Source: Gammaproteobacteria bacterium (GTDB lineage: Bacteria; Pseudomonadota; Gammaproteobacteria; Eutrophobiales; Eutrophobiaceae). Taken from it: a stretch of 64,000 bases of DNA. This document shows positions 36,452 to 45,486 of this stretch, piece after piece. The stretch is from contig SCUJ01000005.1 of the NCBI GenBank assembly GCA_004297165.1, positions 62,001 through 126,000 of the forward strand, given 5' to 3'. Below the pieces are notes generated by a model. The model was not told the DNA's origin and searched no databases. It saw nothing but the letters and a program-made list of their open reading frames with translations. The translations under genes and the position numbers were made by a program. How positions within the stretch are numbered: position 1 is the stretch's first letter; each line of letters opens with the position of its first letter.

Positions 36452-36471
36452 ATCTGCGGTATCCAGTTCCT

Positions 36472-37662
36472 ATGTTCCTGAACCTCTTTTACAAACTGCG
36501 CGAGGTCGGGATTCCGGTCTCCATCACCGAGTATCTAACGCTGATGGAGGCCCTCGATCAGGGCGCCGCCGGCAAAGACATCGACGCCTTCTACTATCTG
36601 GTCCGCGCCTCGCTCGTCAAGGATGAACGCTACTTCGATCGTTTCGATCGGGTCTTCGGCGCGCACTTCGAAGGCATGGAAAACCTGATGGAGGGACTGC
36701 TGGCGGAGATCCCAGCCGAGTGGCTGCAAAAGCAGGCCATGCTCAATCTGAGCGATGAGGAGAAACGCCAGATCGAGGCCATGGGCGGCTGGGAAAAACT
36801 GATGGAGGAGTTGCGCAAGCGCCTGGAAGAACAGAAGGAGGCGCACCATGGCGGCAACAAATGGATCGGCACCGGCGGGCGCTCCCCCTTCGGCGCCTAC
36901 GGCTACAACCCGGAGGGGATCCGCATCGGCCAGGACCAGTCACGCAACCGCCGCGCTGTGAAGGTCTGGGACAAACGCGAATACCGCAACCTCGATGACG
37001 ATGTCGAGATCGGCACGCGCAATCTCAAGCTCGCATTGCGCAAGCTGCGGCGCTTCGCGCGCGAGGGCGCGAGCGACGAACTGGATCTGGACGAGACCAT
37101 CCACTCCACCGCCCGTAATGCCGGCATGCTGGATATTCACATGGCGCCGGAGCGGCACAACGCGGTCAAGGTGCTGCTGTTTCTGGATGCGGGCGGATCG
37201 ATGGACGATCACGTGCAGGTCTGCGAGGAGCTGTTCTCCGCCACGCGCTCGGAATTCAAGCACCTCGAGCATTTCTATTTTCACAACTGCGTCTACGAGG
37301 CGGTGTGGAAGGACAACACCCGCCGCCGTCACGATCTCATCCCGACCCTGGATGTAATGCACAAGTACGGCCACGACCACAAACTGATCTTCGTCGGCGA
37401 CGCCAGCATGAGCCCGTATGAACTCATGATCGAAGGCGGCAGCGTGGAGCACTGGAACCAGGAATCCGGCGCGGTCTGGATGAGCCGTCTCCTGAGCACC
37501 TACCCCAACGCCATCTGGATCAATCCCATCCCCGAGGACTACTGGAACCACACCCACTCCATCAACATGGTGCGGGAACTCATGAGTAAACGGATGTTCC
37601 CGCTGACCCTCGACGGACTTACTCGTGGGATTGAATCGCTGAAGCGCAGTCAGGTCGGCTGA
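36472..37662 (+). CDS. VWA domain protein, CoxE-like
   Basis: 396 residues from ATG 36472 (MFLNLFYKLREVGIPVSITE), where the family normally starts; an earlier frame would read through the REP. N-terminal half: helical CoxE-like region with MGGWEKLMEELRKRLEEQKE and IGTGGRSPFGAYGYNPEGIR. C-terminal half: VWA with MIDAS-like FLDAGGSMDDHVQ (DxGxS form). With the MoxR ATPase it should form a chaperone pair for assembly of a metalloenzyme; no client is near. Stop is 4 bases from the convergent EAL/HDOD stop. Confidence 0.88.
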   Translation: MFLNLFYKLREVGIPVSITEYLTLMEALDQGAAGKDIDAFYYLVRASLVKDERYFDRFDRVFGAHFEGMENLMEGLLAEIPAEWLQKQAMLNLSDEEKRQIEAMGGWEKLMEELRKRLEEQKEAHHGGNKWIGTGGRSPFGAYGYNPEGIRIGQDQSRNRRAVKVWDKREYRNLDDDVEIGTRNLKLALRKLRRFAREGASDELDLDETIHSTARNAGMLDIHMAPERHNAVKVLLFLDAGGSMDDHVQVCEELFSATRSEFKHLEHFYFHNCVYEAVWKDNTRRRHDLIPTLDVMHKYGHDHKLIFVGDASMSPYELMIEGGSVEHWNQESGAVWMSRLLSTYPNAIWINPIPEDYWNHTHSINMVRELMSKRMFPLTLDGLTRGIESLKRSQVG

Positions 37663-37666
37663 CTGC

Positions 37667-38899
37667 TTATTCCAGCAACGTCGAAATCTCCGTGGACCAC
37701 TTGATGGCGTCCAGATAAGCGCTGGACAGTTCCCCGGGATCCATCCCCTCAAAGCGGATCCGCTTCCAGTCGCATTGCTCGCAGGCGATGGCGCAATCCA
37801 GGGCCGCACCCTCCGCGCCTTCCCGGTGCAAGAGACCCGCGGTCACATGCGCCGGCAGGGGTAATTTCGCCAGGATCTGATCGAGCGGATGCTGCATGAG
37901 TGCCTCGAGTATGGAAAACAGACCGACGATAAAATACCCCTCGGGATTCGGCCTGCGGGCATGCATGCAGAGCAGTTCGCACAACTTGGCCCGAACCAGT
38001 CCCGCGCGCACCAGTTCCGAAGGTTTGTCGTCAACCCCCATCAGGGTAATCAGGCTGGCAAGCTGGCGGATATGATTCAGGCCCAGATATACGATCGCCT
38101 GATGAATGGACTGGATCGTTCTGGATTTGCCGAGAAACGCCGAATTAAGGTACTTGAACAGCTTGTAATTGAGGGTTACGGTCTGGGTGATCAGTTTCTC
38201 CACCTCCTTGATGGCGACATCCGGGTCCTGCAAGACTGCCAGCAACTGCAACAGGGCCACGTGATTGTCCGGCAAACGGTCCTGGCTGACGATGGCTGGC
38301 TTGCTGAAAAAATAGCCCTGGAAGTAATCGAAGCCCAGATCGCGATAACGCTGGAATTCCGCCTCGGTCTCCACTTTTTCGGCCAGCAGTTTATAGTTAT
38401 GCCCGCGCATCAGATCCAACTGCCGGACGATCTCTTCCGCATTGCTGCTGCGCACGTCGAATTTTATGATTGAGGCGTGTCGCAGCAACGCCTCCCATTG
38501 CGGCGAATAGACGAAATCGTCCAGCGCCACGGCAAAACCGCGCGCGACGTGCTCCGCCACCGCCTTGACCAGCGCCTCATCCACTGCCTCGTTTTCCAGG
38601 ACCTCGATGACGATCCGCCCAGGGGGAAGCAACGTGGTCATGCCGCTCAGGAGAATGTCGCGCGGCATGTTGATGAAGGCGTAATGACCGCCGACGAGAT
38701 CATCGATCCCGATCTCGAGCAAGGCGTTATGAATCACCTGGGCAGTGGCGTTGTTGCCATCCATGCGGGCGGAGTTGGTCAGGGCATCCGAGCGAAACAG
38801 CAGCTCATATCCATAAATGGAGTGATCCCTCCTGAATATGGGCTGCCTGCCGACAAACACCCTGGGAGTGACATCAGGTTTCCTGGGAGTGATAGTCAT
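37667..38899 (-). CDS. EAL and HDOD domain protein (degenerate EAL)
   Basis: 410 residues. The first half is an EAL fold: VFVGRQPIFRRDHSIYGYEL with ELLFR in place of the EAL motif, FINMPRDILLSGMTTLLPPG, ALDDFVYSPQWEALLRHASI and LLAEKVETEAEFQRYRDLGF. The glutamate/lysine cluster differs from active phosphodiesterases, so it is probably a non-catalytic signalling protein. The second half is HDOD (TVTLNYKLFKYLNSAFLGKS; AIVYLGLNHIRQLASLITLM). CdgJ-like proteins of this layout affect motility. It starts 4 bases after hisF and shares its operon. Confidence 0.9.
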   Translation of the reverse strand: MTITPRKPDVTPRVFVGRQPIFRRDHSIYGYELLFRSDALTNSARMDGNNATAQVIHNALLEIGIDDLVGGHYAFINMPRDILLSGMTTLLPPGRIVIEVLENEAVDEALVKAVAEHVARGFAVALDDFVYSPQWEALLRHASIIKFDVRSSNAEEIVRQLDLMRGHNYKLLAEKVETEAEFQRYRDLGFDYFQGYFFSKPAIVSQDRLPDNHVALLQLLAVLQDPDVAIKEVEKLITQTVTLNYKLFKYLNSAFLGKSRTIQSIHQAIVYLGLNHIRQLASLITLMGVDDKPSELVRAGLVRAKLCELLCMHARRPNPEGYFIVGLFSILEALMQHPLDQILAKLPLPAHVTAGLLHREGAEGAALDCAIACEQCDWKRIRFEGMDPGELSSAYLDAIKWSTEISTLLE

Positions 38900-38903
38900 G
38901 CGA

Positions 38904-39683
38904 TCAGTAATTCATCCGCATCCTGAGGCCGCGATCGCGCAGGTATTGCTTGATCCCCGCGATGGTGTGCGTGCCATAGTGCAACATGGAGGCGACCAGC
39001 GCGGCATCCGCGCCGCCCTCGGTCAGGACCTGATGGAGATGCTCCGGCTCGCCGCCGCCGCCCGAGGCGATCACGGGGATGCCGACCTTGTCCACGATCA
39101 TGCGCGTCAGTTGTAATTCATAACCGGTCTTGGTCCCGTCGGCGTCGATCGAATTGACGACCAGCTCCCCGGCGCCAAGCTCCTCGCCGAGTTGCGCCCA
39201 TTGGATGGCGTCGATGCCCATGGGCGTGCGTCCGCCGTCGATGACGATCTCGTAACCGGAGGGAATTTTATTTCCCGGCGCCACGGATTTCACATCCATG
39301 GACAGGACGACGCATTGCGCGCCGAAGGCCTGTGACGCCTCGCTGATCAGGGCGGGATTGCGCACCGCCGCGGAATTGACATTGATCTTTTCCGCCCCCG
39401 CGAGCAGCACCCGCCGGCAATCCTCCACGCTGCGCAGGCCGCCGCCCACCGAAAAGGGGATGAACACCTGCGCGGCCACGGCCGCGACCACCTCGATCAT
39501 GATGTCGCGCCTGTCGCTGGAGGCGGTGATGTCGTACATCACGAGCTCGTCGAGTCCTTCTTCGTAATATTTCCGGGCCTGCGCGATCGGGTCGCCGATG
39601 TCTTTGGTGTCGACGAACTTCACGCTCTTCGCGAGCTTGCCGTCACGCACATCCAGACAGGAGATCAGGCGCTTGGTCAGCAT
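38904..39683 (-). CDS. hisF: Imidazole glycerol phosphate synthase cyclase subunit HisF
   Basis: 259 residues from ATG 39683 ([20 protein letters not shown]). HisF joins the ammonia made by HisH to PRFAR, giving IGP and AICAR. The catalytic aspartates are in SCLDVRDG and in [10 protein letters not shown], and the phosphate loops [10 protein letters not shown]-like [18 protein letters not shown] and [17 protein letters not shown] are present. No other his gene is close, so this may be a second pair for another pathway such as O-antigen acetamidino sugars, or the genome may scatter his genes. Start overlaps hisH by 7 bases. Confidence 0.95.
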   Translation of the reverse strand: MLTKRLISCLDVRDGKLAKSVKFVDTKDIGDPIAQARKYYEEGLDELVMYDITASSDRRDIMIEVVAAVAAQVFIPFSVGGGLRSVEDCRRVLLAGAEKINVNSAAVRNPALISEASQAFGAQCVVLSMDVKSVAPGNKIPSGYEIVIDGGRTPMGIDAIQWAQLGEELGAGELVVNSIDADGTKTGYELQLTRMIVDKVGIPVIASGGGGEPEHLHQVLTEGGADAALVASMLHYGTHTIAGIKQYLRDRGLRMRMNY

Positions 39684-40297
39684 GGGTTGCCGTCCCAGGT
39701 CACGAAATTGGCCAGCAGGCGCAGGCCGATCCGGCCGCTCTTTTCTGGGTGAAACTGCGTCGCGAAGAGATTTCGCCGGCCAATCGCCGAGGCGAAGACG
39801 GTCCCGTATTCCGTCTCCGCATAGACACAATCGGGATCGGCGGGCTTGGGATAATAAGAGTGGACGAAATAAAACTCGGCGCCCTCCTCCACGTCCTTGA
39901 GCAACGGATGGGGTTTCCTGACGCGCACCTCGTTCCAACCCATGTGCGGGATCTTGAGCCTCGGATCGTCGATTGTGAAGCGCGGGCAGTTGCCGGGGAT
40001 GATGTCGAGACACTTCGTATCGCCTTCATCGGAATGCCCGAGACTGACCTGGCATCCGACGCAGATCCCGAGGATGGGCGTGCCCGCCGCGTAGGCCTCG
40101 ACCAGTGCCTGATCCAGGTCCCGCTCCTTCAATACCCGCATGGAGGCGCCCGCATGACCCACGCCGGGAAAGATTATCCGTTCCGCGCGCCGTATCAGGT
40201 CAGGGTCCGGGCTGATGGTGGAAGCCACGCCGAGGGAATCCAGCGCGCGCTTCACCGAGGTGAGGTTGCCGGCGGCGTAATCTACAATGAAAATCAT
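39677..40297 (-). CDS. hisH: Imidazole glycerol phosphate synthase glutaminase subunit HisH
   Basis: 206 residues from ATG 40297 ([20 protein letters not shown]). It hydrolyses glutamine and channels ammonia to HisF. The nucleophile cysteine lies in [20 protein letters not shown] and the His/Glu pair in [14 protein letters not shown]; the oxyanion loop [11 protein letters not shown] is present. ICVGCQ departs from the usual ICLGMQ. A 7-base overlap with hisF suggests coupled translation. The 220-base region upstream (40,385-40,608) shows no gene. Confidence 0.94.
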   Translation of the reverse strand: MIFIVDYAAGNLTSVKRALDSLGVASTISPDPDLIRRAERIIFPGVGHAGASMRVLKERDLDQALVEAYAAGTPILGICVGCQVSLGHSDEGDTKCLDIIPGNCPRFTIDDPRLKIPHMGWNEVRVRKPHPLLKDVEEGAEFYFVHSYYPKPADPDCVYAETEYGTVFASAIGRRNLFATQFHPEKSGRIGLRLLANFVTWDGNPC

Positions 40298-40608
40298 GCG
40301 GTCGTTCTTTATATATAAAGGTATCGCCGCTTGAGGCGATTTCATGCCGGCCAGGATTGAATGAATCCCGATGACGGGGCGCAAGTTTAATAGTAATGAT
40401 CCAGTGTTTCAAATCGACCTGGCTTGGAGGCCAGATTTTGATCGTAGCGAATGGGCGCATCGCGTTCAGGCGCCACCTTCCACCACTAATGGTGTTATTA
40501 TCCTGAAATTACACTACAATTTGCGCTATTAGTTCGACAATTATCCAAACTGACCACGGGGGCGTGATCAGCTTGTCGCGGCCAACAACCAGTGGGGGTG
40601 ATGTAGCC

Positions 40609-43470
40609 ATGATGCGATCTCTTACATGTTTCTTATCCGTTCTCGTTTTTTCATCCTGGGCATTCGCAGATATCGAGAGCGCGACACGGGCCCTGGATAG
40701 CGGGGATTACGCAACCGCGGCGCGCGAGTTCCAGATTCTTGCCGATCAGGGCGATGCCAGGGCGCAGGCCAACCTGGGGTACATGTACTACGTGGGCGAA
40801 GGCGTCCCGCAGAGTTACACGGAGGCGGTGAATTGGTATCGCAAGGCCGCGATCCAGGGCGACCGCGACGCCCAATACAACCTCGCCGTGGCTTATGCCT
40901 TCGGCGAGGGCGTCACCCAGAATTTCGCGGAGGCCGCCACATGGTATCGCCGCGCCGCGGATCAGGGCCATGTCCTCGCCCAGTACAGCATGGGTATCTC
41001 CCATGCCTATGGCGAAGGCGTGAACCAGGATGCGCGCGAGGCGGTGCGCTGGTTCACCGCCGCCGCCGAACAGGGTTATGACCGCGCCCAGGTGCAACTG
41101 GGCAGCAAATACCACACGGGCGACGGCGTCGCGCAGAATTATCAGGAGGCCGCCAAGTGGTACCGCATGGCGGCTGACCGCGGCAATGCCGCGGCCCAGT
41201 TCAATCTGGGCACGCTGTACCGTTCCGGCACTGGCGTGGAAAAGGATTACAACCAGGCGCTGCGCTGGTTCCGGCTGGCGGCCGACCAGGGCTATGCCTC
41301 CGCGCAGAATGAGCTGGCGAGTCTCGAACGGGCGATGGCCGGGGCCTCGCGCACACGTTCCACCGGCAGCTTGCAATCGCCGCCTCCTGTGAGCCGGCCT
41401 GCGCCTCCTGTACGTGAGGAACCAGCGCCGGCGCCCGCTGTCGCGCAACCTGAGCCAACGCCTGAACCAACACCCGAACCGACCCCGGCTGAGCCGGAAA
41501 CGCCGGTTGCCGTTGAGGAGCCGCCTGCGCCGGTTGAAGAGAACGCCACGACAGAGGAGGAACGTCCTTCCCGTTTCGGTTTCATCCGTAATATCTTCCG
41601 GCGCGACCGGGAGGAAGTCCCGGCTGAAGCAGAAACCGCCACGGCAGAGGTTGAAGACCGCTCCGCTCAAGCCGCTGCCGAAGCACCAGAAGCGATCGAA
41701 CCGGAACAACCCGAGGAAGAACTCCCCGCACCTGAGGCAGCACCCGTAGAAACGGAAGCAGAAGAAGTAGCGGAGGCGAAACGTCCCTCACGCTTCGGTT
41801 TTATCCGCAATATCTTCAATCGCGGAGACTCGGGCGAGGAACCTGCCGCCGTCGAGGAACCTGAATCGCCGCCCGAGGAGGTCGCGGTTGCCGAACCCGA
41901 ACCGGAACCCGTTGCCGAAACGGAGACGGGAACGGTTACGGAAGAATCTCCCGAACCGGCAATTGAATCCGCGGAAGAAGGTCAACAGCGTCCGGGCCTG
42001 CTCGCACGTCTGTTCAAACGCGACAACACGGAAGAACCTGCGGCGGAAACCGGGGTTGAGGCGACAGCAACGGAAGTAGTTGTTGAAGAACCCCCGACGC
42101 CGCCTGCCGAACCATTGGCAGAGACTGAACCCGCCGCGGAGGAAGAACAAGAGCGGCCGGGTCTGATCGCCAGAATCTTCAACCGTGACGAACAGGAAGC
42201 GGCGGCGGGAATCCCGGAAGAGACCGAAGAGGGCGACGTTTCCTCCATCGGCTATGCCGACCAGGACGCTGAATTCACCGCGTCGGCGGATCAGGTTGAT
42301 GCCGCGCGGATGGCGCTGCTGGAACGGGATTATCCCAAGGCCTACGAGGAATTCAGCACTCTCGCCAATCAGGGCGATCGCGCTTCACAATACGAACTGG
42401 CCTCGTTGTATTACCAGGGATTGGGCGCCCAGCAGAGTTACACGGAGGCGGCTTACTGGTATCAACGCGCCGCCGAACAGGGCGACAAGAATGCCCAATA
42501 CAGCCTCGGCAACATGTATCTGATGGGCGAAGGGATAGAGCAAAGCGACGTCAAGGCCGCTTACTGGTACGAACAGGCCGCCGAACAAGGTCACGAAGAG
42601 GCGCGTCACAACCTGGACAACATCGCCAAGGTCAAGGAGATCGCCGCCGCGCCGCCGGAGGAGGTGGAAGGCGAGGCGTCGCTGGAAGAGGCAGCCGGCG
42701 AGACCGCTGCCGCGGCTGGCGAGAAGCCCGCCAATTCCGGTTTCTTCCGGAACCTCTTCAAGCGCGACAAGGAAGAGAACCCTGAACCGGCGAAGAAAGT
42801 GACCGCGCCACCGGAAGAGGAGGAGATCGCGCCACCCAAGATCGTCTCTGCGGCGGAGACCGAGGCAGAGCCGGAGAAAAAAGGATTCTTGAAACGCTGG
42901 TTCGGCAAGGATGAAGAAGAGGAGACCGAGACTGCCGCCGAAACCCAGGTTGCAACCGCCGATACCGCAAAGGCGATGACCATCCTTGAAGGCAACGCCA
43001 CGCCCGAACAGGAAGCCAGGGTAATCGCTATTGCGGATTACGAGAAAGGCATGTCCTACTCCTTCGGCGAAGGCGTCGAGAAAGACAGCGCCGAGGCCTT
43101 CCGCTGGTTCCTGAAGTCAGCCGAGCAGGGGCATGCACCGGCGCAATATAAAGTGGGTGTCGCCTATGCCTACGGCGACGGCGTCGCACAGGATCCGGTT
43201 GAAGCGGCCGGCTGGTATCGCAAGGCCGCGCTCCAGGGATACGCCCTGGCCCAGCGCAATCTGGGCACCATGTATGCCCAGGGCGAAGGTCTCGATGCAG
43301 ATAAACCGCTGGCGTTTGCCTGGTACAGTGTTCTGGCCGATAGCGGTAACGTGATGGATATCCGCCGCCGGGATCAACTTCAAAGCGAACTGAGCCAGGA
43401 GGAATACCGGCGCGCCCTGGAGATCAAGGAAACTCTCTTGGGTTCCATCAGAGCTGGCGGCAGGGAATAG
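40609..43470 (+). CDS. Exported Sel1-repeat protein with acidic linkers and repeated basic-aromatic motifs
   Basis: 953 residues from ATG 40609, signal peptide MMRSLTCFLSVLVFSSWAFA. There are three Sel1-repeat blocks: residues ~20-240 (about six repeats such as AQYNLAVAYAFGEGVTQNFA), ~560-680 and ~815-930. Between them lie long Pro/Glu-rich linkers with six copies of a short basic-aromatic motif: RPSRFGFIRNIFRRD, RPSRFGFIRNIFNR, RPGLLARLFKRD, RPGLIARIFNRD, NSGFFRNLFKRD and KKGFLKRWFGKD, starting near 41562, 41781, 41989, 42154, 42732 and 42880. Sel1 proteins scaffold periplasmic or envelope complexes; the motif may bind a partner or membrane. Starts after GGGGGTG. Confidence 0.87.
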   Translation: MMRSLTCFLSVLVFSSWAFADIESATRALDSGDYATAAREFQILADQGDARAQANLGYMYYVGEGVPQSYTEAVNWYRKAAIQGDRDAQYNLAVAYAFGEGVTQNFAEAATWYRRAADQGHVLAQYSMGISHAYGEGVNQDAREAVRWFTAAAEQGYDRAQVQLGSKYHTGDGVAQNYQEAAKWYRMAADRGNAAAQFNLGTLYRSGTGVEKDYNQALRWFRLAADQGYASAQNELASLERAMAGASRTRSTGSLQSPPPVSRPAPPVREEPAPAPAVAQPEPTPEPTPEPTPAEPETPVAVEEPPAPVEENATTEEERPSRFGFIRNIFRRDREEVPAEAETATAEVEDRSAQAAAEAPEAIEPEQPEEELPAPEAAPVETEAEEVAEAKRPSRFGFIRNIFNRGDSGEEPAAVEEPESPPEEVAVAEPEPEPVAETETGTVTEESPEPAIESAEEGQQRPGLLARLFKRDNTEEPAAETGVEATATEVVVEEPPTPPAEPLAETEPAAEEEQERPGLIARIFNRDEQEAAAGIPEETEEGDVSSIGYADQDAEFTASADQVDAARMALLERDYPKAYEEFSTLANQGDRASQYELASLYYQGLGAQQSYTEAAYWYQRAAEQGDKNAQYSLGNMYLMGEGIEQSDVKAAYWYEQAAEQGHEEARHNLDNIAKVKEIAAAPPEEVEGEASLEEAAGETAAAAGEKPANSGFFRNLFKRDKEENPEPAKKVTAPPEEEEIAPPKIVSAAETEAEPEKKGFLKRWFGKDEEEETETAAETQVATADTAKAMTILEGNATPEQEARVIAIADYEKGMSYSFGEGVEKDSAEAFRWFLKSAEQGHAPAQYKVGVAYAYGDGVAQDPVEAAGWYRKAALQGYALAQRNLGTMYAQGEGLDADKPLAFAWYSVLADSGNVMDIRRRDQLQSELSQEEYRRALEIKETLLGSIRAGGRE

Positions 43471-43488
43471 GGCGTCGTCTCGACTGAT

Positions 43489-43516
43489 GCAGGGCAGGCA
43501 CAAGGCCTGCCCCTAC
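43489..43516. repeat. REP-like hairpin, family E (GGCAGGC...GCCTGCCCC)
   Basis: AGGGCAGGC and GCCTGCCCCT arms flank ACAAG. It is the known GTAGGGGCAGGCCTTGTGCC type. It stands 20 bases past the Sel1 gene and 24 bases before the family B hairpin. Confidence 0.65.
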
Positions 43517-43539
43517 AGATCATGGTTATCCTGCTCAAC

Positions 43540-43567
43540 GTAGGGGCGAAAAATATTTCGCCCCTAC
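43540..43567. repeat. REP-like hairpin, family B copy 1
   Basis: Perfect 12-base arms GTAGGGGCGAAA and TTTCGCCCCTAC with a 4-base loop AATA. An almost identical copy lies at 45451-45478, so the two bracket the selenoprotein gene. The remaining 98 bases to its ATG are AT-richer and may hold the promoter. Confidence 0.8.
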
Positions 43568-43665
43568 ATCTAACATGGATGTGAAATCCGCTATAAACTT
43601 TCTATTCGAAATCATCTGAAAATGGGTGATCACCCTGTAAATTTATAACATTCCGGAGGGGTAAG

Positions 43666-45423
43666 ATGAATAGATTCCGTTTGTTCAACCCGTTATTTGC
43701 AATGCTGGCATTGGTATTTGCCACATGCACTCCTGCTGTGATCTCCGCCGGTGAAAAAATCACTGTCATGAACCCGGCCATCACCACGAAGATCGCCCAG
43801 CGGTTACCCATGACGGCCCCCCGCCTGGACACGCTGGAAGGCAAGACCATTTACCTGATCGACAACCAGTGGGGCGGCCCGGAAGGCGCCTATCAATTAC
43901 TTGAGGAAATGCAAAACTGGTTCGCCGAGAATAGTCCAGGCATCAAGACCGTGTTGCGCCGCACCAAGGGCAACATGTTCACCGATGACCCGGAGCTCTG
44001 GCAGGAGATCAGCGAGAGAGGAGACGCCGCCATAGTCGGCGTCGGCCAGTGAAACGGTTGTGTGTCGGCCGTGAGCCGGCATGCCAGAACCCTGGAGCAG
44101 ATGGGCGTTCCCACCATCGGCGTCTCGGCCGTCACCATGGTCCGCTACGCCACCGAATACGACTTCAAATACGCGAACGGCATGCCCATCCGCTACGTGG
44201 CAGTTCCGTTCCCGGTCACCGGACCGACCCGGGCGATGCATCGGGCATACGTTAACGGCAAGGATCAGTTAAGCGGCAAGCCCTTGATGACGGCGATCAG
44301 CGACGCCCTGACTGCGCCGCTGACCGACAGTGAGAAGATGACGAATACAACGGAAGTCCAGGCGCAGGCGGAGCCGCGTTTTCTGCCGCCGGATACCGAG
44401 GATAATTTGCGGCAACTCTTCAAGGACAAGGAATGGACGGACTACAACCCGATCATCCTGCCGACGGAGGAGCGGGTGAAGAAGATGCTCGCCGGCACCA
44501 GCCACAAGCCGGATGAAGTCGTCAATGCCGACACCTTCAACGCCGGCAGGCGGGAATTGACGGTGGAGAAGGTCGCCATCGCCGCGGTGATGGCCGGCGC
44601 GAAACCGGAATACATGCCGCTGCTGCTTGCCATCATGGCCTCCGGCGTACCGTACGGCAACTCCACTTCCTCCATGGCGAATGCCATCATCGTCAACGGC
44701 CCGATCCGCAACGAGATCGGCATGAATCCGGGCACCAACGCCATGGGTCCCTACAACGACGCCAACTCCGTCGTCGGCCGGTTCTTCAGTTTGTGCGGAA
44801 AACTCGCCGCCGATTTGCGCAACAATGTCACGGCCGTGGAATCGCTCGGCAACAACCTGCAATACAACAATCTGACCGTCGCTGAAAACGAGGAGATGTT
44901 GCCGGAAGGCTGGCAACCGCTGCACGTACAGATGGGCTTCAAGCCCACCGACAGCGTGGTTACCATCGGCACCGGCTGGACGTACATCTCGAGTCTGGGC
45001 GAGGTACAGCCCGCCTACCCCGCCAACATGCTGATCGCCGATTACATGCGATCGCTGTCGGCACTCGGATCAGCCGCCACCCTCTTCGTCGACCCGACCG
45101 TAGCCGGCTTGCTGAATAACGTGAACGGTTATGCGACCAAGCAGGATTTCAGCAAGTGGTTGGCGGGGAAGGTCGAGAAGACCGTCGCCTCCTACTGGGG
45201 CAACGGTGTGGTCATGACCTCGAATAATGCAATGGCGATCCAGGGGCTGGCGCCGTACGCGGACTGGAGCAAACTGCGCAAGGAATCCCCCGATGCCCTG
45301 ATCAAGCCGTTCAACAATCCGGAGGCGATCAACATCGTGGTGGTGGGCGGCGCCATCCAGACCACCTGGTTCGTGACAGACTTCCGGCTGCGCCGGGGGA
45401 CATTGGTGGATGACTGGCGGTGA
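43666..45423 (+). CDS. UGSC-like family selenoprotein (Sec at in-frame TGA 44050-44052), exported
   Basis: 585 residues if TGA 44050-44052 is read as selenocysteine (residue 129). Both sides share one frame and join as one family protein: PAITTKIAQRLPMTAPRLDT...IGVGQ, then U-NGCVSAVSRHARTLEQMGVP. UGSC-like proteins carry Sec-Gly-Ser-Cys after GVGD; here it is U-N-G-C, keeping the Sec/Cys spacing. A hairpin fitting a bacterial SECIS follows. The C-terminal half (FTVEKVA-like ELTVEKVAIAAVMAGAKPEY, LLLAIMASGVPYGNST) is the larger domain of these proteins; its function is unknown. The signal peptide (LFAMLALVFATCTPAVISA) suggests a periplasmic redox protein. GGAGGGG precedes ATG 43666. Confidence 0.8.
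44056..44091 (+). promoter_or_regulatory. Candidate bacterial SECIS hairpin
   Basis: GGTT (44056-44059) pairs with AACC (44088-44091); after a 3-base bulge (CAG) a 10-pair stem runs from 44060 to 44084 with G-U pairs allowed, core TCGGC/GCCGG; loop CGUGA (44070-44074). It is coding. The loop starts 17 bases after the TGA and has G in its second position, which agrees with the rules I recall for bacterial SECIS (loop 16-37 bases from UGA, G in the first two). SelB binding is inferred. Confidence 0.65.
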
Positions 45424-45450
45424 TAAACGAGGCGGATTAATCCATTCAAT

Positions 45451-45478
45451 GTAGGGGCGAAAGATTTTTCGCCCCTAC
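45451..45478. repeat. REP-like hairpin, family B copy 2
   Basis: GTAGGGGCGAAA and TTTCGCCCCTAC arms, loop GATT. It lies between the convergent selenoprotein gene and the TonB receptor (stop at 45487) and may end transcription from both sides. Confidence 0.8.
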
Positions 45479-45486
45479 ATCTTTAA

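Noticed and set aside
36379-36471. Upstream start of the CoxE-like protein
   Set aside because: The extra residues come from the REP element, and ATG 36472 gives the usual family start.
40800-41350. Possible CRISPR or DNA repeat array in the Sel1 gene
   Set aside because: The periodicity is 108 bases and follows the Sel1 protein repeat, so it is coding.
44062-45423. A separate gene starting after the TGA
   Set aside because: The frame is the same as 43666-44049, there is no ribosome site before 44062 and the family spans both parts, so a single gene with recoded TGA fits better.
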